From NCBI GenBank assembly GCA_020064725.1, contig JAGTWJ010000002.1, forward strand, positions 3,348,001 to 3,412,000: a stretch of DNA of 64,000 nucleotides. The letters are read 5' to 3'. Each line of letters begins with the position of its first letter. Position 1 is the first letter of the stretch. Positions 1 to 11,709 of the stretch are shown piece by piece. Position numbers and translations under genes: made by a program. A model generated the notes under the pieces. That model ran no database searches. It saw nothing but the letters and a program-made list of their open reading frames with translations, and had not been told where the DNA came from. Source of the DNA: Drechslerella dactyloides. Its lineage: Eukaryota; Ascomycota; Orbiliomycetes; Orbiliales; Orbiliaceae.

Positions 1-123
1 GGGACATCACGTGGTGGGGGTGGTATGGGTAGGGGAGGGGTAGGCGGTGGCACTGTCAACCGTGGGAATAGAGGAGGAGGAGGGATTGGCAGCGGGATAG
101 CTAGAGCGAGAGGCCGTCGGTAA
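1..123 (+). CDS. 3' end of a truncated gene with a glycine/arginine-rich tail
   Basis: Frame 1 is open from the first base to a TAA at 121-123. It reads as an unusually biased tail made almost only of Gly, Arg, Ser, Val and Ile, with RGGGG, GRGG and RGNRGGGG blocks and the ending ARARGRR. Such RGG/GAR tails close several fungal RNA-binding and Sm/Lsm-type proteins and are typical arginine-methylation sites. The rest of the gene lies outside the window, so the family cannot be named. The stop is 237 bases upstream of the next start on the same strand. GGN-rich DNA can give such a frame by chance, so this is tentative. Confidence 0.4.
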   Translation, partial: GTSRGGGGMGRGGVGGGTVNRGNRGGGGIGSGIARARGRR

Positions 124-360
124 GGTACGAGATAGAGCTCGAGTTCGTGGTAGAAGCGGATTCGCGAGATCTTTTGGATACCTGGATCTTATCCGGCTTT
201 GATATTCGTCGGCGCGTACGTACAGGCGCCTCATGTCACCAGACGGTCCAGGGTTGCCGTCGATTTGATTTCTGGTGCTACCGGCTGTTCATCTGTGGCC
301 TTGTCAAATCCATCTTCTTTCCATTTCACACCGACTCACGTTGCTCCGAATCTACACCCA
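124..360. promoter_or_regulatory. short intergenic space upstream of the ENGase gene
   Basis: This stretch separates the possible glycine-rich gene end from the ATG at 361. It must hold the ENGase leader and promoter. No clear TATA box is visible. A Ser/Thr/Pro-rich minus-strand frame across 7-234 is not convincing as a gene. Confidence 0.3.
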
Positions 361-2513
361 ATGAAGTACTTTGACGACCTCGTGAGCGTTAGGTTTTGGC
401 AGCCGGATAGCTCGAGGGAAGGGGAAGCTTCGGATATCGCGAGCGTCCCGCTTCAAGAGCGGCAGGCAGAAGAGGGGCGGGACCCGTTCAAACTGCTGGT
501 TTGCCATGACTTCAAGGTGCGTAGACGACACTCCGTCTGTAGCGCAGTATACCACGCGTACTTGCTAAGGGATGATGCGGGCAGGGCGCGTATCTACCGT
601 ACGAAGACAGCCAGGGCATCTTCTCTGCAGAGACGGTGTACACGCTGGAGTATCTCCACCTGGTCTCCACTTTTGTCTACTTCTCGCACCATCGCGTGAC
701 AATGTGAGACCCAACGTCGACAACACAAACTTGACAGATGCGATGCGGTTTTGCTGACTTGTCGCCAGCCCGCCGGCACCGTGGGTGAATCTGATGCACA
801 AGAATGGCGTCCGAATACTGGGCACCTTCCTCGTGGAGCCAGGGAACACAGTCGGCTTCGACGACCTGTTGGAACGCGACAGCTCTGGAAAATTCGTGTT
901 CGCAGGCCTGTTGGCGGATATGGCAGCTTACTATGGCTTTGACGGGTGGCTGCTGAACTTTGAAGATTGCTTCCCAGATCTCACTTTTCGACCGGAGAAC
1001 GTGATCAATTTCATCCAGGAGCTGCGGACGGAGTGCGAGAGCCGCGTGAAGGGCAGCGAAGTAGTCTGGTACGATTCTTTGACAATCCTCAATCGCGTGG
1101 CATACGCGAACGGTCTCTCGCCTGCGAACGCACCTTTCTTCAAGGTTGCATCGGGGCTGTTCACGAACTACAGATGGAACCCATTCGCCCAGCTTCTCAC
1201 GACGGCAGCCTTGAGCAAGACTATGGGTCGCAGCCATGACGTTTACATGGGTATCGACGTGTTTGGGCGAGGTACATTTGGCGGAGGAGGGTGGGGCGTT
1301 GGAACGGTAAGCTTACGCTTTCTAATCACTTGGTTTTCGCCTGCCCGCGCGACAGCCAACGGCGTCTAATGCTGCAACCAATATTTTCATATTCATATGT
1401 TTCATCACGGATTCTGGCACATGCTTACGATACTACGGTGCACGTACCTAGGCGCTCTCTGTAATACGACCAGCGGACCTCTCAGCCGCAATATTCGCGC
1501 CAGGGTGGACGTTTGAAAACTTTGACGGCCTCAACTTTGAAGAACGGAACCGCAAGTTCTGGATCAATAGCGATGCAGCGGATCCCGAGCTGATATGTCG
1601 ACCGATTGCAGAGTTCGCCCCCCACTGGGAGGCCGGCACTGAGCGGTTCTTCTACACGAACTTCAGCAGAGGCTATGGAAAGAAGTGGTTCCAAAACGGG
1701 AGAGAGATTTCAACCACGCCATGGGTGCACGTCGGCGCGCAATCCGTCTTACCGACCTTCTACCCCGCGGAGACCGATCGGCTTGTCTGGAGATTTGATG
1801 AGCAGCTAGCCTACGACGGTGGACATTCGCTGAGCATCGTAAGGAACCGAGTCGTGGGCAGCAGCTCCAATACACTCATGTGTAGGCTATACAAGCTCGC
1901 TCTGAGTTATAGGCGCGACGTTCGGCTTTCCTTTTCGTACGCCCTAAAAGCCGCGCACAAGGGGCGGGTGGGGATATATTTCAATTTGGTCAAGTTCAAC
2001 GGAGTCACCGAGCGCCATGAAATTGGCCTACCCGTGCATGAAGACGGGTGGGGAACCAAAACAGTGACGTTAGATGTCGGCAAGACTGAAGAAGAGAGCT
2101 TCGGTATGAAGATTATGGAGCTCGGAGTCACATACATCGATAGTAATCAAGCAAGCGAAGAAAGAGTGGACGAGACGGTACTCAATTTGGGGCATGTGTG
2201 TTTCTCCGGATACCCCGAGCAAAAACTGCCGGGGGTAGGCAAAGTGGCATCCTCACTATTGGCTAGTGGGAAGCGACGCCTCAGTTGGGCATTGGATTAT
2301 GCCGGTTTTACAGCGGAGGAATCGAGACAAGATGGAATCAAGAGTAAAGTCACTGGTGAGTTTGCATACTTTGTAGTTTACAAGGGACTCGGGGAATATC
2401 TAGGGATTTCGCACAGCTTGGAGTTTTTGACGGCAGTGGATGTTGGAGAAGGCGTCTTTCGAGTGGATGGTGTAGCATTTGACGGACGGGTAGTCAAAGG
2501 GGCGTGGTTCTAA
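361..2513 (+). CDS. Cytosolic endo-beta-N-acetylglucosaminidase, glycoside hydrolase family 85
   Basis: The predicted enzyme cleaves the chitobiose core of N-glycans; cytosolic forms process free or misfolded-glycoprotein glycans. The spliced model joins 361-516, 585-703, 769-1306 and 1452-2513 and gives 624 residues in one frame. Introns have GTGCGT, GTGAGA and GTAAGC donors and AG acceptors. The GH85 barrel is recognisable from TIPPAPWVNLMHKNGV (about residue 91), then YYGFDGWLLNFED, where Asn155 and Glu157 form the family N-x-E catalytic pair, then FGRGTFGGGGWGVGT. A jelly-roll C-terminal half follows. No signal peptide is visible, which agrees with a cytosolic enzyme. The chosen ATG opens MKYFDDLVSVRFW, the usual start of this family. 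The stop TAA overlaps an AATAAA at 2512-2517. Gene convergent with the FAD oxidase downstream. Confidence 0.9.
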
Positions 2514-2824
2514 TAAAGCCTTCGAATTCAGTCGTTATAACGTTACGCGCAGACAGTAACTTCGCAGCGGGTTTGGTTTACGAGACCTGTACGGGTGGAA
2601 TGTCAGTTGTTGCATCTAGTAGATTTGACTGCTGCTTCCCAGCCTGCGACGGGACTTCACGTGCAGATAAGTATACTATGCGTAGACGCTCATGGAATAA
2701 ATCAGTGCTATAATTATCGATACACCGTTCCTAATGCCTTCATTGCTACATTGATTGATAGCTCCAAGAAATAAACAAAGAGTGACATTCGTGAGAAAGC
2801 CGGGTCCCAGTCTCGCTACCATGT
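2514..2824. other. convergent intergenic space between two 3' ends
   Basis: This holds the 3' regions of the ENGase gene and the FAD oxidase gene. AATAAA-like sequences occur at 2512-2517 and near 2697. A TATCGATA palindrome sits at 2715-2722. No coding signal is seen. Confidence 0.5.
2715..2722. other. TATCGATA palindrome
   Basis: One of at least six perfect copies seen by eye in the window; the others start at 12965, 27724 (inside POL2), 32429, 45640 and 59302. Listed for comparison with the two copies in divergent promoters. Confidence 0.5.
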
Positions 2825-4395
2825 TCAGTTGGACAGCTCTGCGGGGTCGACGGGATACCACTTATCCCACATCACATTGGGATCATACTTTCGCTTCAAC
2901 TCTCTCATCCTCTGGAGGTTGGGCCCGAACACGGACACCAGCTTCTCCTCGCCGTCGGTTATCAACGGATACAAAGTGGTTGCGGCAACGTGACCGCCAA
3001 CGTCTGCAATACCTCTTTGCTCGTTAGTCTCCTTGATAATCCGCCTGAGGGTACCGATGCAATCCTTCGCCTCGGCCATCATTCTCTCATCGAGCTTCTG
3101 GTCATCCCAGATGAAGTCGATGCCGAACAACATGCCGGTCCGGCGGTTGGCGTAGGCGGTCGCATCGAGCGGCACGGATGCGATCTTGGTGTAGTCGCGG
3201 AGGTCCACGATCAACTTTGAGACGCCCAAGTTCTCCGGGAACAGCGAAATCTTCTGCTGGAACAGCTCGACCGTCTTTTTCAGGACGGACATGGAGACAG
3301 GGTAGTCGATCTGTGTTGAAGACCCCACGATTCTGTTGAAGTCTGGGGGGAACATCTTTGAGATTTCCGCCCAGTCCGTCGAGGCGGTGTGGGGCACCGT
3401 TCTGGCGCCGCTCGGAGGCGTCATGGGGCCGAGGTCTTCCAGTGGCTTGATGAACTTTTTGGCTTCTTCCTCCGGGCCGTCGTAATACACCATGAAGGCG
3501 GGCATCACGGCACCGCCCGCGACGCCGAAGATTGCATTAACGGCGAATTTGCCGTCGGACTTCATGACGCACTCTTCGTGGAGGGGGTTGAACAGTTCCA
3601 GAGCCTTGTCCATTTTGTCCGGTGTGTACATGTAGACGCCGCTGTGAGATATAGGTGTCAGTCAATCGATCAAGCGATGCTGAGGAATCGTTGCACGAAG
3701 CCAGGTAGGAGATCATACGAGAAAACATCGTGATCGCAATCGTGCAGCTTGTAGGTGAACTCTGTCACCAGCCCGAAGTTGCTGCCTCCACCACGAATGC
3801 CCCAGAACAGATCCGAATTCTCTGTATCTGACGCGACAACGATCCTTCCATCAGCCAGAGCGACGCGGGCAGCGACCACATTATCACACACAAGGCCATG
3901 CTGAGCGGACAGGTTGCCGATGCCGCCTCCAGTCGTGATACCACCGCATCCAGTCGCGTTGATAGCCCCCATGACGACGCGGAGCTTGACGTCTTCGGTA
4001 GCTCGTTCGATATCCCCGGCCAGACAGCCGCCCTGCGCAATCGCGATCTTCTTCTCGACATCAACGCTGACCTTGCGCATGTTTCGTAGATCGATTATCA
4101 GGCCCCGGCCGGAGCTTGGGCCGGAGTACGTGTGGCCCCCACAGCGGATAGCTACATCGAGGGTATGCTCTGCGATGAACTTGATGGTCTCTGAGACGTC
4201 CGCTTCATTCTCGGGCAGGACGATGATATTGGCTTCTTTAACGTGCATCGCGTTCCAGCGTTCCAGCAGCGGACGGTACTCCTCGTCCGATGCATGGCCT
4301 TTGACGACAACCTTGCCCTTGACCTTGCTGCGGAGGCCATCGAGCTGCTGGGAGGTCAGGCTGGATCCATCGTTTCTCGGAGCGCGGGCCGCCAT
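2825..4395 (-). CDS. FAD-linked oxidase, berberine-bridge-enzyme-like (PCMH-type FAD-binding domain)
   Basis: Predicted flavoprotein oxidase of 497 residues, spliced as complement of 3719-4395 and 2825-3641 with a 77-base intron (GTATGA donor, CACAG acceptor). The N-terminal PCMH-type FAD-binding domain (about residues 50-225) shows RCGGHTYSG, in which His88 is the usual covalent FAD attachment residue. It then shows GGITTGGGIGNLSAQHGL and VALADGRIV. The C-terminal half ends in RKYDPNVMWDKWYP, close to the BBE signature that closes over the flavin. A Cys (150) lies beside the GGGIG loop, but not at the position I expect for bicovalent BBE enzymes, so I would not claim bicovalent flavin. No signal peptide is seen. 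The substrate cannot be told; the family includes sugar, alkaloid and polyketide oxidases. No biosynthetic gene cluster surrounds it. Confidence 0.88.
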
Positions 4396-7113
4396 CTTGG
4401 TATACTATACTATAAATATATGGCAGCAAAGTTGTATAAGGATAACTTGAGACTGCTTGCACTCGACGAAACTGATCGTTAGAATCGAGGATTGGTGCTT
4501 TAGTATAGAGGGTCTTTGGATCGAATCTCAGCTGAAGTCCTGCCGTTTAAGTAGTTCAGCTCTTGCACTCACAGACGGTAGTATCACACTTGGGTCACGT
4601 CGGACAGACTAGACTGACTTCACAGAGCGGCCTGCAAGCTACTGCACGGCAGCCGCAAATAGGCAACTTCGTCAGCTTCCCGGGCCTGGGCATCTTGGCT
4701 GATATTCACACCCCGCGGTCAGCAATCGTTACATGCATGGCATGGGTAGCTCGAAATGGTCCGCTCTGGACCGATTGGCGTTGCTGAGGATCGAAGCATG
4801 GAATTCCGCGGCAAGCTTCTTTGATCAAGACACGTAGGCTTGTTCACAGGATGACTGAGGCCTAACGTTATTTTGCTGACACACGGGAATCAAGGACAGG
4901 AATCGATTCGACAGGGAAAGGAAGCAAGCTGCTCGAGCTTGTCGGCGGCTCCCTTCCCCAGCCGGATTGGGGCGATGAATTTCATGAGGGGTGCAGTCTC
5001 GCGGTTGGTAGGGCTGCAGGTGGAGGTTCAGCCCGGGCGCCAAGTTGCGGATTCGGTAGTTAGTTCCCTGATGTGATCCAAATGCATGTCCCGTCCACCG
5101 ACCACCGACCGCCATTTGGCCATTAGAGCAAGAATAATTGTCACGATGAACGATCTACAGCCCGTCCAGGGACGGGAATACTGTAAAGATCATTGCGTTC
5201 CTTTAGTGTTCTGTTCTCGGATGGTGATTACGCCGCTAAGCTGATTACACGATCTGTCTGTGCGTGGAGCCAGATGCAATGCAATGATGGACCAACGTGC
5301 AGCTGTGCTGACCTAAACAAGGCTGCCAATCGATGCATGGGTCGATGATAAACTTAATCAGGCATCGACCCTGGCCTCGATATCTCGTATAGTCTACAAA
5401 CAAGGCCAGGACCTTTGTGTCAGAACGGGAAATATGTAAGTCCCGTTGCAAGCCCAATCGCGGGGTTTCGGTGATCAACTGCAGCTGCAGTCCGTTGTGT
5501 CAGCAGAGTGATATATACCGGCCACGTACGTCGTACATGGATGCCATGCGTGTTCACAGCTTTCTGCAATTAATGACGGTGCCATATATTCACTCACGCG
5601 GCAATCGTGGACGTACAGCTATAGCTGGTGTCGCAGATTCTTGGCATGTCGGCACATGTGAGCGCCCCAGCTCGTGAGAGGCCGGTTCTTCTGCAGATGT
5701 CGTTTCTGGAAGGGGAGGTGTGGTTCCACAAACGAGAAACCCTGTACGACGGCATCCCGAACACAAAGCTTAGTAAAGTCTTGTCGTACATCCGATCGCG
5801 ATCTGTGTCACGTCTAGCAACCAAACAAGCCGCCCTCGCCTTGCCGCCGATATCAATCATTCACCATTTTTCTATCGAAGTGGATTATAAAATGGTTGTC
5901 CATCCAAGGCGCGAGACCAATCCAAGGGGGAATTTGATTTTTTTTTAAAAAAACAAAAGTAAAAATTTTGTTGTCTCTATCATGAATTGTGGCAGCCAGG
6001 CTGAATCAGATGTAATATACGTAATCGATATAATCTGCTCCTGAGCTACTTCTAGATAATGATCTGGTTATTAGGCCTTCTAAGGCCGTCCCATCAGCCC
6101 AGCCAGGTCTGACAAGCCTTGCTTGGATCGCTACAGCGTTATGGCTGACCGTCGAGGATGCCAACATGCAACGCAACGACGGTTTATAAATTTATTGCTA
6201 CCAAGCATGTTACGACTACTAGATCGATGGGCGCCTCGATCTCGGCCTGGCTGCTTCTGGCTTTGTCCCTATAAAAGTTGATAAAATTTTCGAACAAAGC
6301 ATTGGTATCTGGCATGTATAATAACTTACTTACTCTTAGTCTGGCAACAACTGTCGGCCTGCCAGGTAGAGTCAGCTATATCCATGTACATGTACGTGTA
6401 CAAGTTTCTGTTAAGCCTCGTTCCTAGGAAATCGCGCCCAGCATCCGGCCTCTGGGTCTATCTATATATATTCATATACAAAGCTTTAAAGGTGTACGCT
6501 ATACATATACTAGGCTATCTTCCGGCTACGCAGGCGCGGTAGTCGTGTATTCTACCGCGGGGCACTTTGAAGATCCGACTCGCGTGCTACTCTCCAGATC
6601 TGCGTGGTATTCTTCAACATATATAATGCTCTTCGCGGGCCAGCCCAGTTTACAGACAGATAATCTCTCAACTGCGATCTCGACACCGCAGCCAAAGATG
6701 TGGCCGCACCAAAACCCTCATAAAAAGCCTCCCTCGCCCGCGGTTCCCACTTTTTTTCCCCATCCTACAAAAAATATTCATCCCAACCTGAGTATTCTGC
6801 CTCATCGTGTCATCGATCGAGCCTCTCGTGTTTGTCTTTTGTTTTTGGCGTCTATCCTTCTCATAGCGACTTTTATTCATATTCTTTTTTAATAAGCTGG
6901 TTCTTTTTGCGAACTTCTTCCTGCATACTCGAAACCTCCTCGTGGTACTCACGTCAGTCAAAGCCACCAACTCAACAGAGCCAGTGGATAGTATCCGCAG
7001 TTTAAACATGGAGGCATCAAGTAAGCACCATATGATTCCCTTCCCTCAAGCCAGACTGCCGGGCCGCTGCAGCCGTTCGGTGGTATCAGACATCTGAGCT
7101 CGGAAAAACAAAA
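4396..7113. other. gene-poor divergent intergenic region
   Basis: About 2.7 kb between the FAD oxidase start and the HNH-like gene start. It contains the promoters of both. The 4397-4425 stretch is A/T-rich with TATA-like repeats just upstream of the oxidase ATG. Poly-T/poly-A runs lie at 5938-5970, and a GTAC-rich palindromic patch at about 6384-6402. Open frames here (for example 5628-5948) are short and show no family signal. I see no gene. Confidence 0.5.
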
Positions 7114-8721
7114 ATGAATAATTCGCTGACGAATACGGTTGACATTATAGCGGGTATGATGGCGGCAGCGGCGCAGCGCCCGCAAGCTCCGGCTCCCCCA
7201 GTGGGCAAAGTCTCCGGATGGACCGACTTGAACGAGGCCGATGGGAACGGTGCCGAATTTAGCCCATTCATCATTCGCTGGGTAGAATACCACAGCTACT
7301 ATCAGCCGAAAGGCGGGTTTCCATGCTTCTGCTGTCGGGAGACGAAGTACACGAAGCCCTGTCGCGTAGTACAACTCGCTGATAGAAATGTAAGAGGTCC
7401 CCAGAAGCCGTGACCGAATATACTATGTGACGGTGCATTTCGATTGTGTAAGATTTGGCTAACTTCGTCTCAGGCTGAACGAGCCGTCCAAACTGGAGCC
7501 TTGCCGTTCATAAACCTGAATGCTGTTGACAATGCTGTCATGCTCTGCTGGGACTGCTATAACAAGTTTGATTCCGGCCGGCCGTACTGGTTTATGCTAC
7601 CGTTCGGGCTGGATTTCTTCATTCATTTCGAGCTCGACAACTATCGTGAGCGGGCGGTGCAATACCACCTTCACGGGACAACGAATCGGAGAAGCGTGCC
7701 GACGGCAGCAGACTATCGGATGATGTTGGAACGCAGAGGCCTTCTGTATAACCCTGACTATTGGAGTGGCGGCGTCTACAGGCGACTGTTGAGAATACCA
7801 ATGTTGGACAAAGGTGACCCCATACTCGACCCGGGGATGGGAGCTATCGACGGCAACTTCTACTGGCACGGCAATCCCGCCGCCGCCATCAACCATCTAT
7901 TCGAGGCACTCCAATATCCAGGGCACTGGCTGGACAGGGTGACCAGAAACGAGCTCACGAAACTATCGGAGTTGTATGGACGCAAGGAGCCGTGGGAGAT
8001 ACCGTGGGATAATCTTCAGGAAGCGCTATGGCCGTCAAAGGAATACGGTAGCATCGAAGAGGACGTCGACTCGGATGAGTACATCAACTCGGATGAGGGC
8101 TCCGATGAGCTTTCGCCGCGGGGCTCAAACGGGAAAGCGCCGCAGGTGAAGACCTCCTCTAAGAAGCGTCCGGGACTGCGCCAACCGTCCCGTCGCATTC
8201 CTAAGCGTAGGAACAGCTCACCCGATGGCCCACCGGAAAAGCGTGTCAGGATCAAGGATGAGGTGTCGGAGGCCGCCTCTGGGCACTCCGCTCCCAAGTC
8301 CCTTCACTCGCCTGGTGGCAGGCAGCTCCCCTTGAAGGGTTCGCCAGGGTCCCCTACACTTCTTGAAGTCCCTTACGATCTGAAGGACGAGGATTTCCTT
8401 TGTCATGAAGACGAGTCGTTCATCAAATACGGGCGCGACAGCACATCCGCGTCCAAGATGGAAGACATGATGGTCATGAACGGCCCGGAAGACATATGCG
8501 ACGCAACCAAGGATGACGACGAGGCGGCAGACTCCGAGGATGATGGGTCGGAAAAAGACTCGTGTTCTGGGTCTCAGACGGTGCTTTCAGCGCAGGCGCC
8601 CGATGGCATGGACGAGCCTCCCTCGTCGCCATCGGAGCAACGGTTTCGTGCACGCCGCCCAGGCAAGGCAATCCGTAAATTCGAGAAGTCCGCGACCGGC
8701 TGGCTAAAGACGAGGAATTGA
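7114..8721 (+). CDS. Degenerate HNH-like domain protein with a long disordered tail, function unknown
   Basis: Two exons, 7114-7389 and 7474-8721, give 507 residues. The 84-base intron has a GTAAGA donor, a TGGCTAAC branch site and a CAG acceptor. The order of motifs recalls fungal HNH-type zinc folds: CFCC near residue 73, CRVVQLAD, NLNAVDNAVMLCWDC, then NKFD. The two Cys pairs could bind zinc. The His that normally follows the first Cys pair (V-A-H in active relatives) is Gln here, so nuclease activity is doubtful. A second conserved block, about residues 140-240, contains FMLPFGLDFF, WHGNPAAAINHLFEALQYP and RKEPW. From about residue 260 the protein is acidic, Ser/Pro-rich and KKR-rich, probably disordered and perhaps nuclear. 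A broken paralogue lies 2.2 kb downstream, which supports the exon structure, since the intron position matches. The HNH assignment is inference. Confidence 0.7.
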
Positions 8722-10939
8722 ACATCGCATCAGGTTGCTTTGTATCCTGACCCTGCCTCTATATCAGACCATTTAATTATGTAAGTCTGCATAAACACGC
8801 ATGGGCAACGATGGCTCCTCGTCCGGCCGTGTTCGCGACGGAGTAGTATACCGTGTAGCGGCACTACTCACCTACCTTTACAAAAAGATTCACAAAAAAA
8901 CAAGAAAAGAAAAAACCCAACAAAATAAGGAATTCTAGAGTACTGAATGTCTAATTTTTAATGACATTATAATTATACGAATATCCAGTTCGCCATCTAA
9001 ATAATTAATAGACGTGAAACTAGCACTATGTCAATATGTATATAGATGAAATAGGGCAGGATGCAGGCCATCCGAATGTTCTGTCTCTGTACATACACGT
9101 ATTATACGCCCATGGACGCCCGGGCATGACGCGTGTGCAGCCCGAATTCGCGAAGGAACCTAGCCAGAAGATTGTCGCCGATTCGTGACGATTTCATTTG
9201 GTACATTAGCTATCCTGAGACCCTTTTAGACTGGATTGCCGGGATCTTGCGTGAACTACATGGTTCTGCCAGTCGAATGGGTTGTGTGTAATATATGCTG
9301 TGGTATTTTGTTCACGGCGGCCTCGGCACGGTTGCAGCGTGGGAAATTTAAAGTGGCTGGATGCTTGCGTGCCGGCGCTGTCAACGGACGACGGGATCTG
9401 ATCATGCCATGCCGGAGCGGTGCGAGAGTCCACGGACGGGTGATACCGTGACGCCGGTAACATATAACAGCACTGCAGCAGACTCGATGCCAAGAGAGCG
9501 CAAGTTCAGTCAAGACGCGTTTCGAAACTGTCTCGAGGATGTCGGAACTGTGAGTTTGGTGTAAGCGCCGCTGTGATTTGTATTACATAATTCTTAAATA
9601 TGCGGAGCCGGATGTCAAGTCTAGAGATGTGATTAATCCCGCTGGCTTCGACGTCTCGTGAGACCGGTACACATATATATTGAGGCATGGGGTATTTCTC
9701 TACGTCGCAGGCCTCCCGTCGCGTCGTTTCAGGACCCGTCTAGTGCGTCAATATTCAAATACAAAAGTCGTGTAACATGGATGAAAATGCTAGATATTAC
9801 GACAAGCAGACAAGCGCTAGGCCGTTAACTTCCAACGTAACCAAATGTAGAATGAGAGCACGTAAAAGCATTCCCACCTCTCCCTCGCGAGACCACTGTC
9901 TGTTCGTAGAGTGAAGTCCGTGACGTTAATTTCAGCCGAAAGTTGTTCATTATTATTAAGCTACAGGTGTGAATAATATTATCCTGTTCCGACTTTATCT
10001 TTCTTGTATATGATGTTTCAAGCAGGATCAATCTGTCTCGATATATCGTAGCCAGTATAGTAAGGCATTATTGTACCATAGAGAATTGTTCCTGCTCTCA
10101 TATAAGTAGCTGCACCTGGCCTGGTGACGGGACCAGTATTTAACGCATTATCTCGGTGTGTATACCCAAATTAAGTACCTAGGTATTTCAAGAGATATAT
10201 CGAAAGAAATGGGCGTGAGTCTTGATATGGCTAGAATTTTCTCGTTGATTCCGTTATGCTTTATGGTGATTGCTCACGTTGCACACCTACAATTTTTTTT
10301 TGTACGTTAAGGTGGGTTGAATATTCGAATTTTATTTCTCCCAAATTTGATAGTATTTCAGGTAGTCTCGAGGCCAGTATTCAGGGTGAGCAACTTGGGA
10401 ATATCTCTCTCTTATAACTAGTAGGTATATACAAGTATCTATATATTCTCCAAGTCTTACTACCCCGGGTGCCCGTTTATCTCGTGAACCAGGAGTGGTG
10501 CGTCATGCTAGAATTTTATCGATTACTGTGGAACATCTCGGAATCAATTCGTAGACACAATACTACTGTTGTTGTCGTCGACGGCGGTGTGATCGCTGCA
10601 GAGTCCCGGCTGCCTATAAATAGGTCGTCGCCCCACCTGCGGTGACCCTCCTTCATCATCACCATCACCATCAAGTTATCATCATCATCATCATTCACCT
10701 CCACCGCAGATAGTCTGGTTACGAGACTGCTCCTGTTCCTTGGTGGCTTTTTGAATATTCCTCTATATATGACAAACATCCGTTCTTCCTCTGCTTATTG
10801 CAAGAGATCTAGTAAGTCGCGATCGCGAATTTACCCCACCCCTAGTATTATATTCATTGGCTATAAATTCGAGTGAAACTTCTATCCTAAAGGCTCTCTA
10901 GCATTAACATGTACCTCTTGGCCCTCTAGCCGATCTCCC
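8722..10939. other. AT-rich intergenic region
   Basis: About 2.2 kb without a gene. It contains A-rich runs at 8880-8930, many TATATA patches, a T run at 10293-10300 and a CAT/CAC trinucleotide tract at about 10654-10694 (ATCACCATCACC then ATCATC repeats). The tract is also readable as Asp/Asn codons on the other strand. No frame shows a recognisable family. Confidence 0.5.
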
Positions 10940-11566
10940 GCCCAATGTCCCTATTGCAGGAGGAATGGAATTCTGTGGTCTTGCCACGTCGTTCGCTGGG
11001 CCGATCAAGACGTAAGTTACCTCAAAGAGCTTTGTCTGAATATCTCCTAACTGTCTCTCAGTTCCAATTCTTTCATAGGGTCGGAGTCTTAAAGTTATCG
11101 CGGCTGTACTCGCGAAACAACGGAATAACGTTGTACGCGAAATGCGTGGTACCTTTGACTACATATGGCCCTTGTGGTATATCTTGCCTCTCGGGCTAGA
11201 CTTCTTGGTCGCCTTCGAGAAGAAGGATTATGAGGCACGAAAACAGCGATTTCGGCACGGTGGTACCCAAAGTCAGATTCCTACTGCGGCGAAATATAAA
11301 GCAATGTTGACGGTAAGGATCTGATCACCGCTGCAACGGGTGAAGGAGGCGTCTATCATCGACTCCTAATAAAGAAGATTCTCGACGACAATAGGACCAA
11401 ACAACGAATCAGAGTTCTGTCTGATACTTCCCATTGGCATGGAAATCCCATGACAGCACTGAGGCATCTTTTCCATGCTTTGCAGTATCCATGGAATATT
11501 CACGCCCAACTCTTGAAGCTGGTGGGTATCTATGAACGAGAGGACCCTTGGCATGACGACGGGTAG
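10940..11566 (+). pseudogene. Broken paralogue of the HNH-like gene at 7114-8721
   Basis: Conceptual translation matches the intact gene in order across three blocks. First, CPYC...CHVVRWAD (10946-11011) stands for CFCC...CRVVQLAD, followed by an intron at the same place (11012-11078, GTAAGT to CATAG). Second, 11079-11308 gives YILPLGLDFL...PTAAKYKAML against FMLPFGLDFF...PTAADYRMML, about 20 identical of 45 residues by my count. Third, after a one-base frameshift near 11308-11311, GEGGVYHRLL, HWHGNP, HLFHALQYP and REDPW match SGGVYRRLL, YWHGNP, HLFEALQYP and RKEPW. The frame stops at TAG 11564-11566. The second Cys pair (CWDC) is missing, no in-frame start is evident, and the disordered tail is absent. 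A spliced functional version that avoids the frameshift would have to lose conserved sequence, so a pseudogene is the better reading. Confidence 0.75.
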
Positions 11567-11709
11567 CAGGCAGATAAAATAGAGTCTCCTCGTGCCAATG
11601 GCCAGATGACAAAATATCGGATGCTGGCTGGGGTGAACTCCTCCCGCTTTAGGGGCTTACAAGCACTTCGAAGACAAAATTGAGCACAAGGCGGCAATTA
11701 GAAATATAT
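11567..11709. other. spacer between the two relics
   Basis: A 143-base spacer after the stop of the broken HNH-like copy. I see no homology to the tail of the intact gene and no other feature. Confidence 0.4.

Noticed and set aside
7..234. 75-codon minus-strand frame at the left edge
   Set aside because: Ser/Thr/Pro-rich shadow of the glycine/arginine-rich plus-strand frame; no independent support.
5628..5948. 106-codon plus-strand frame
   Set aside because: No family signal, poor context, and it ends in poly-T/A sequence.
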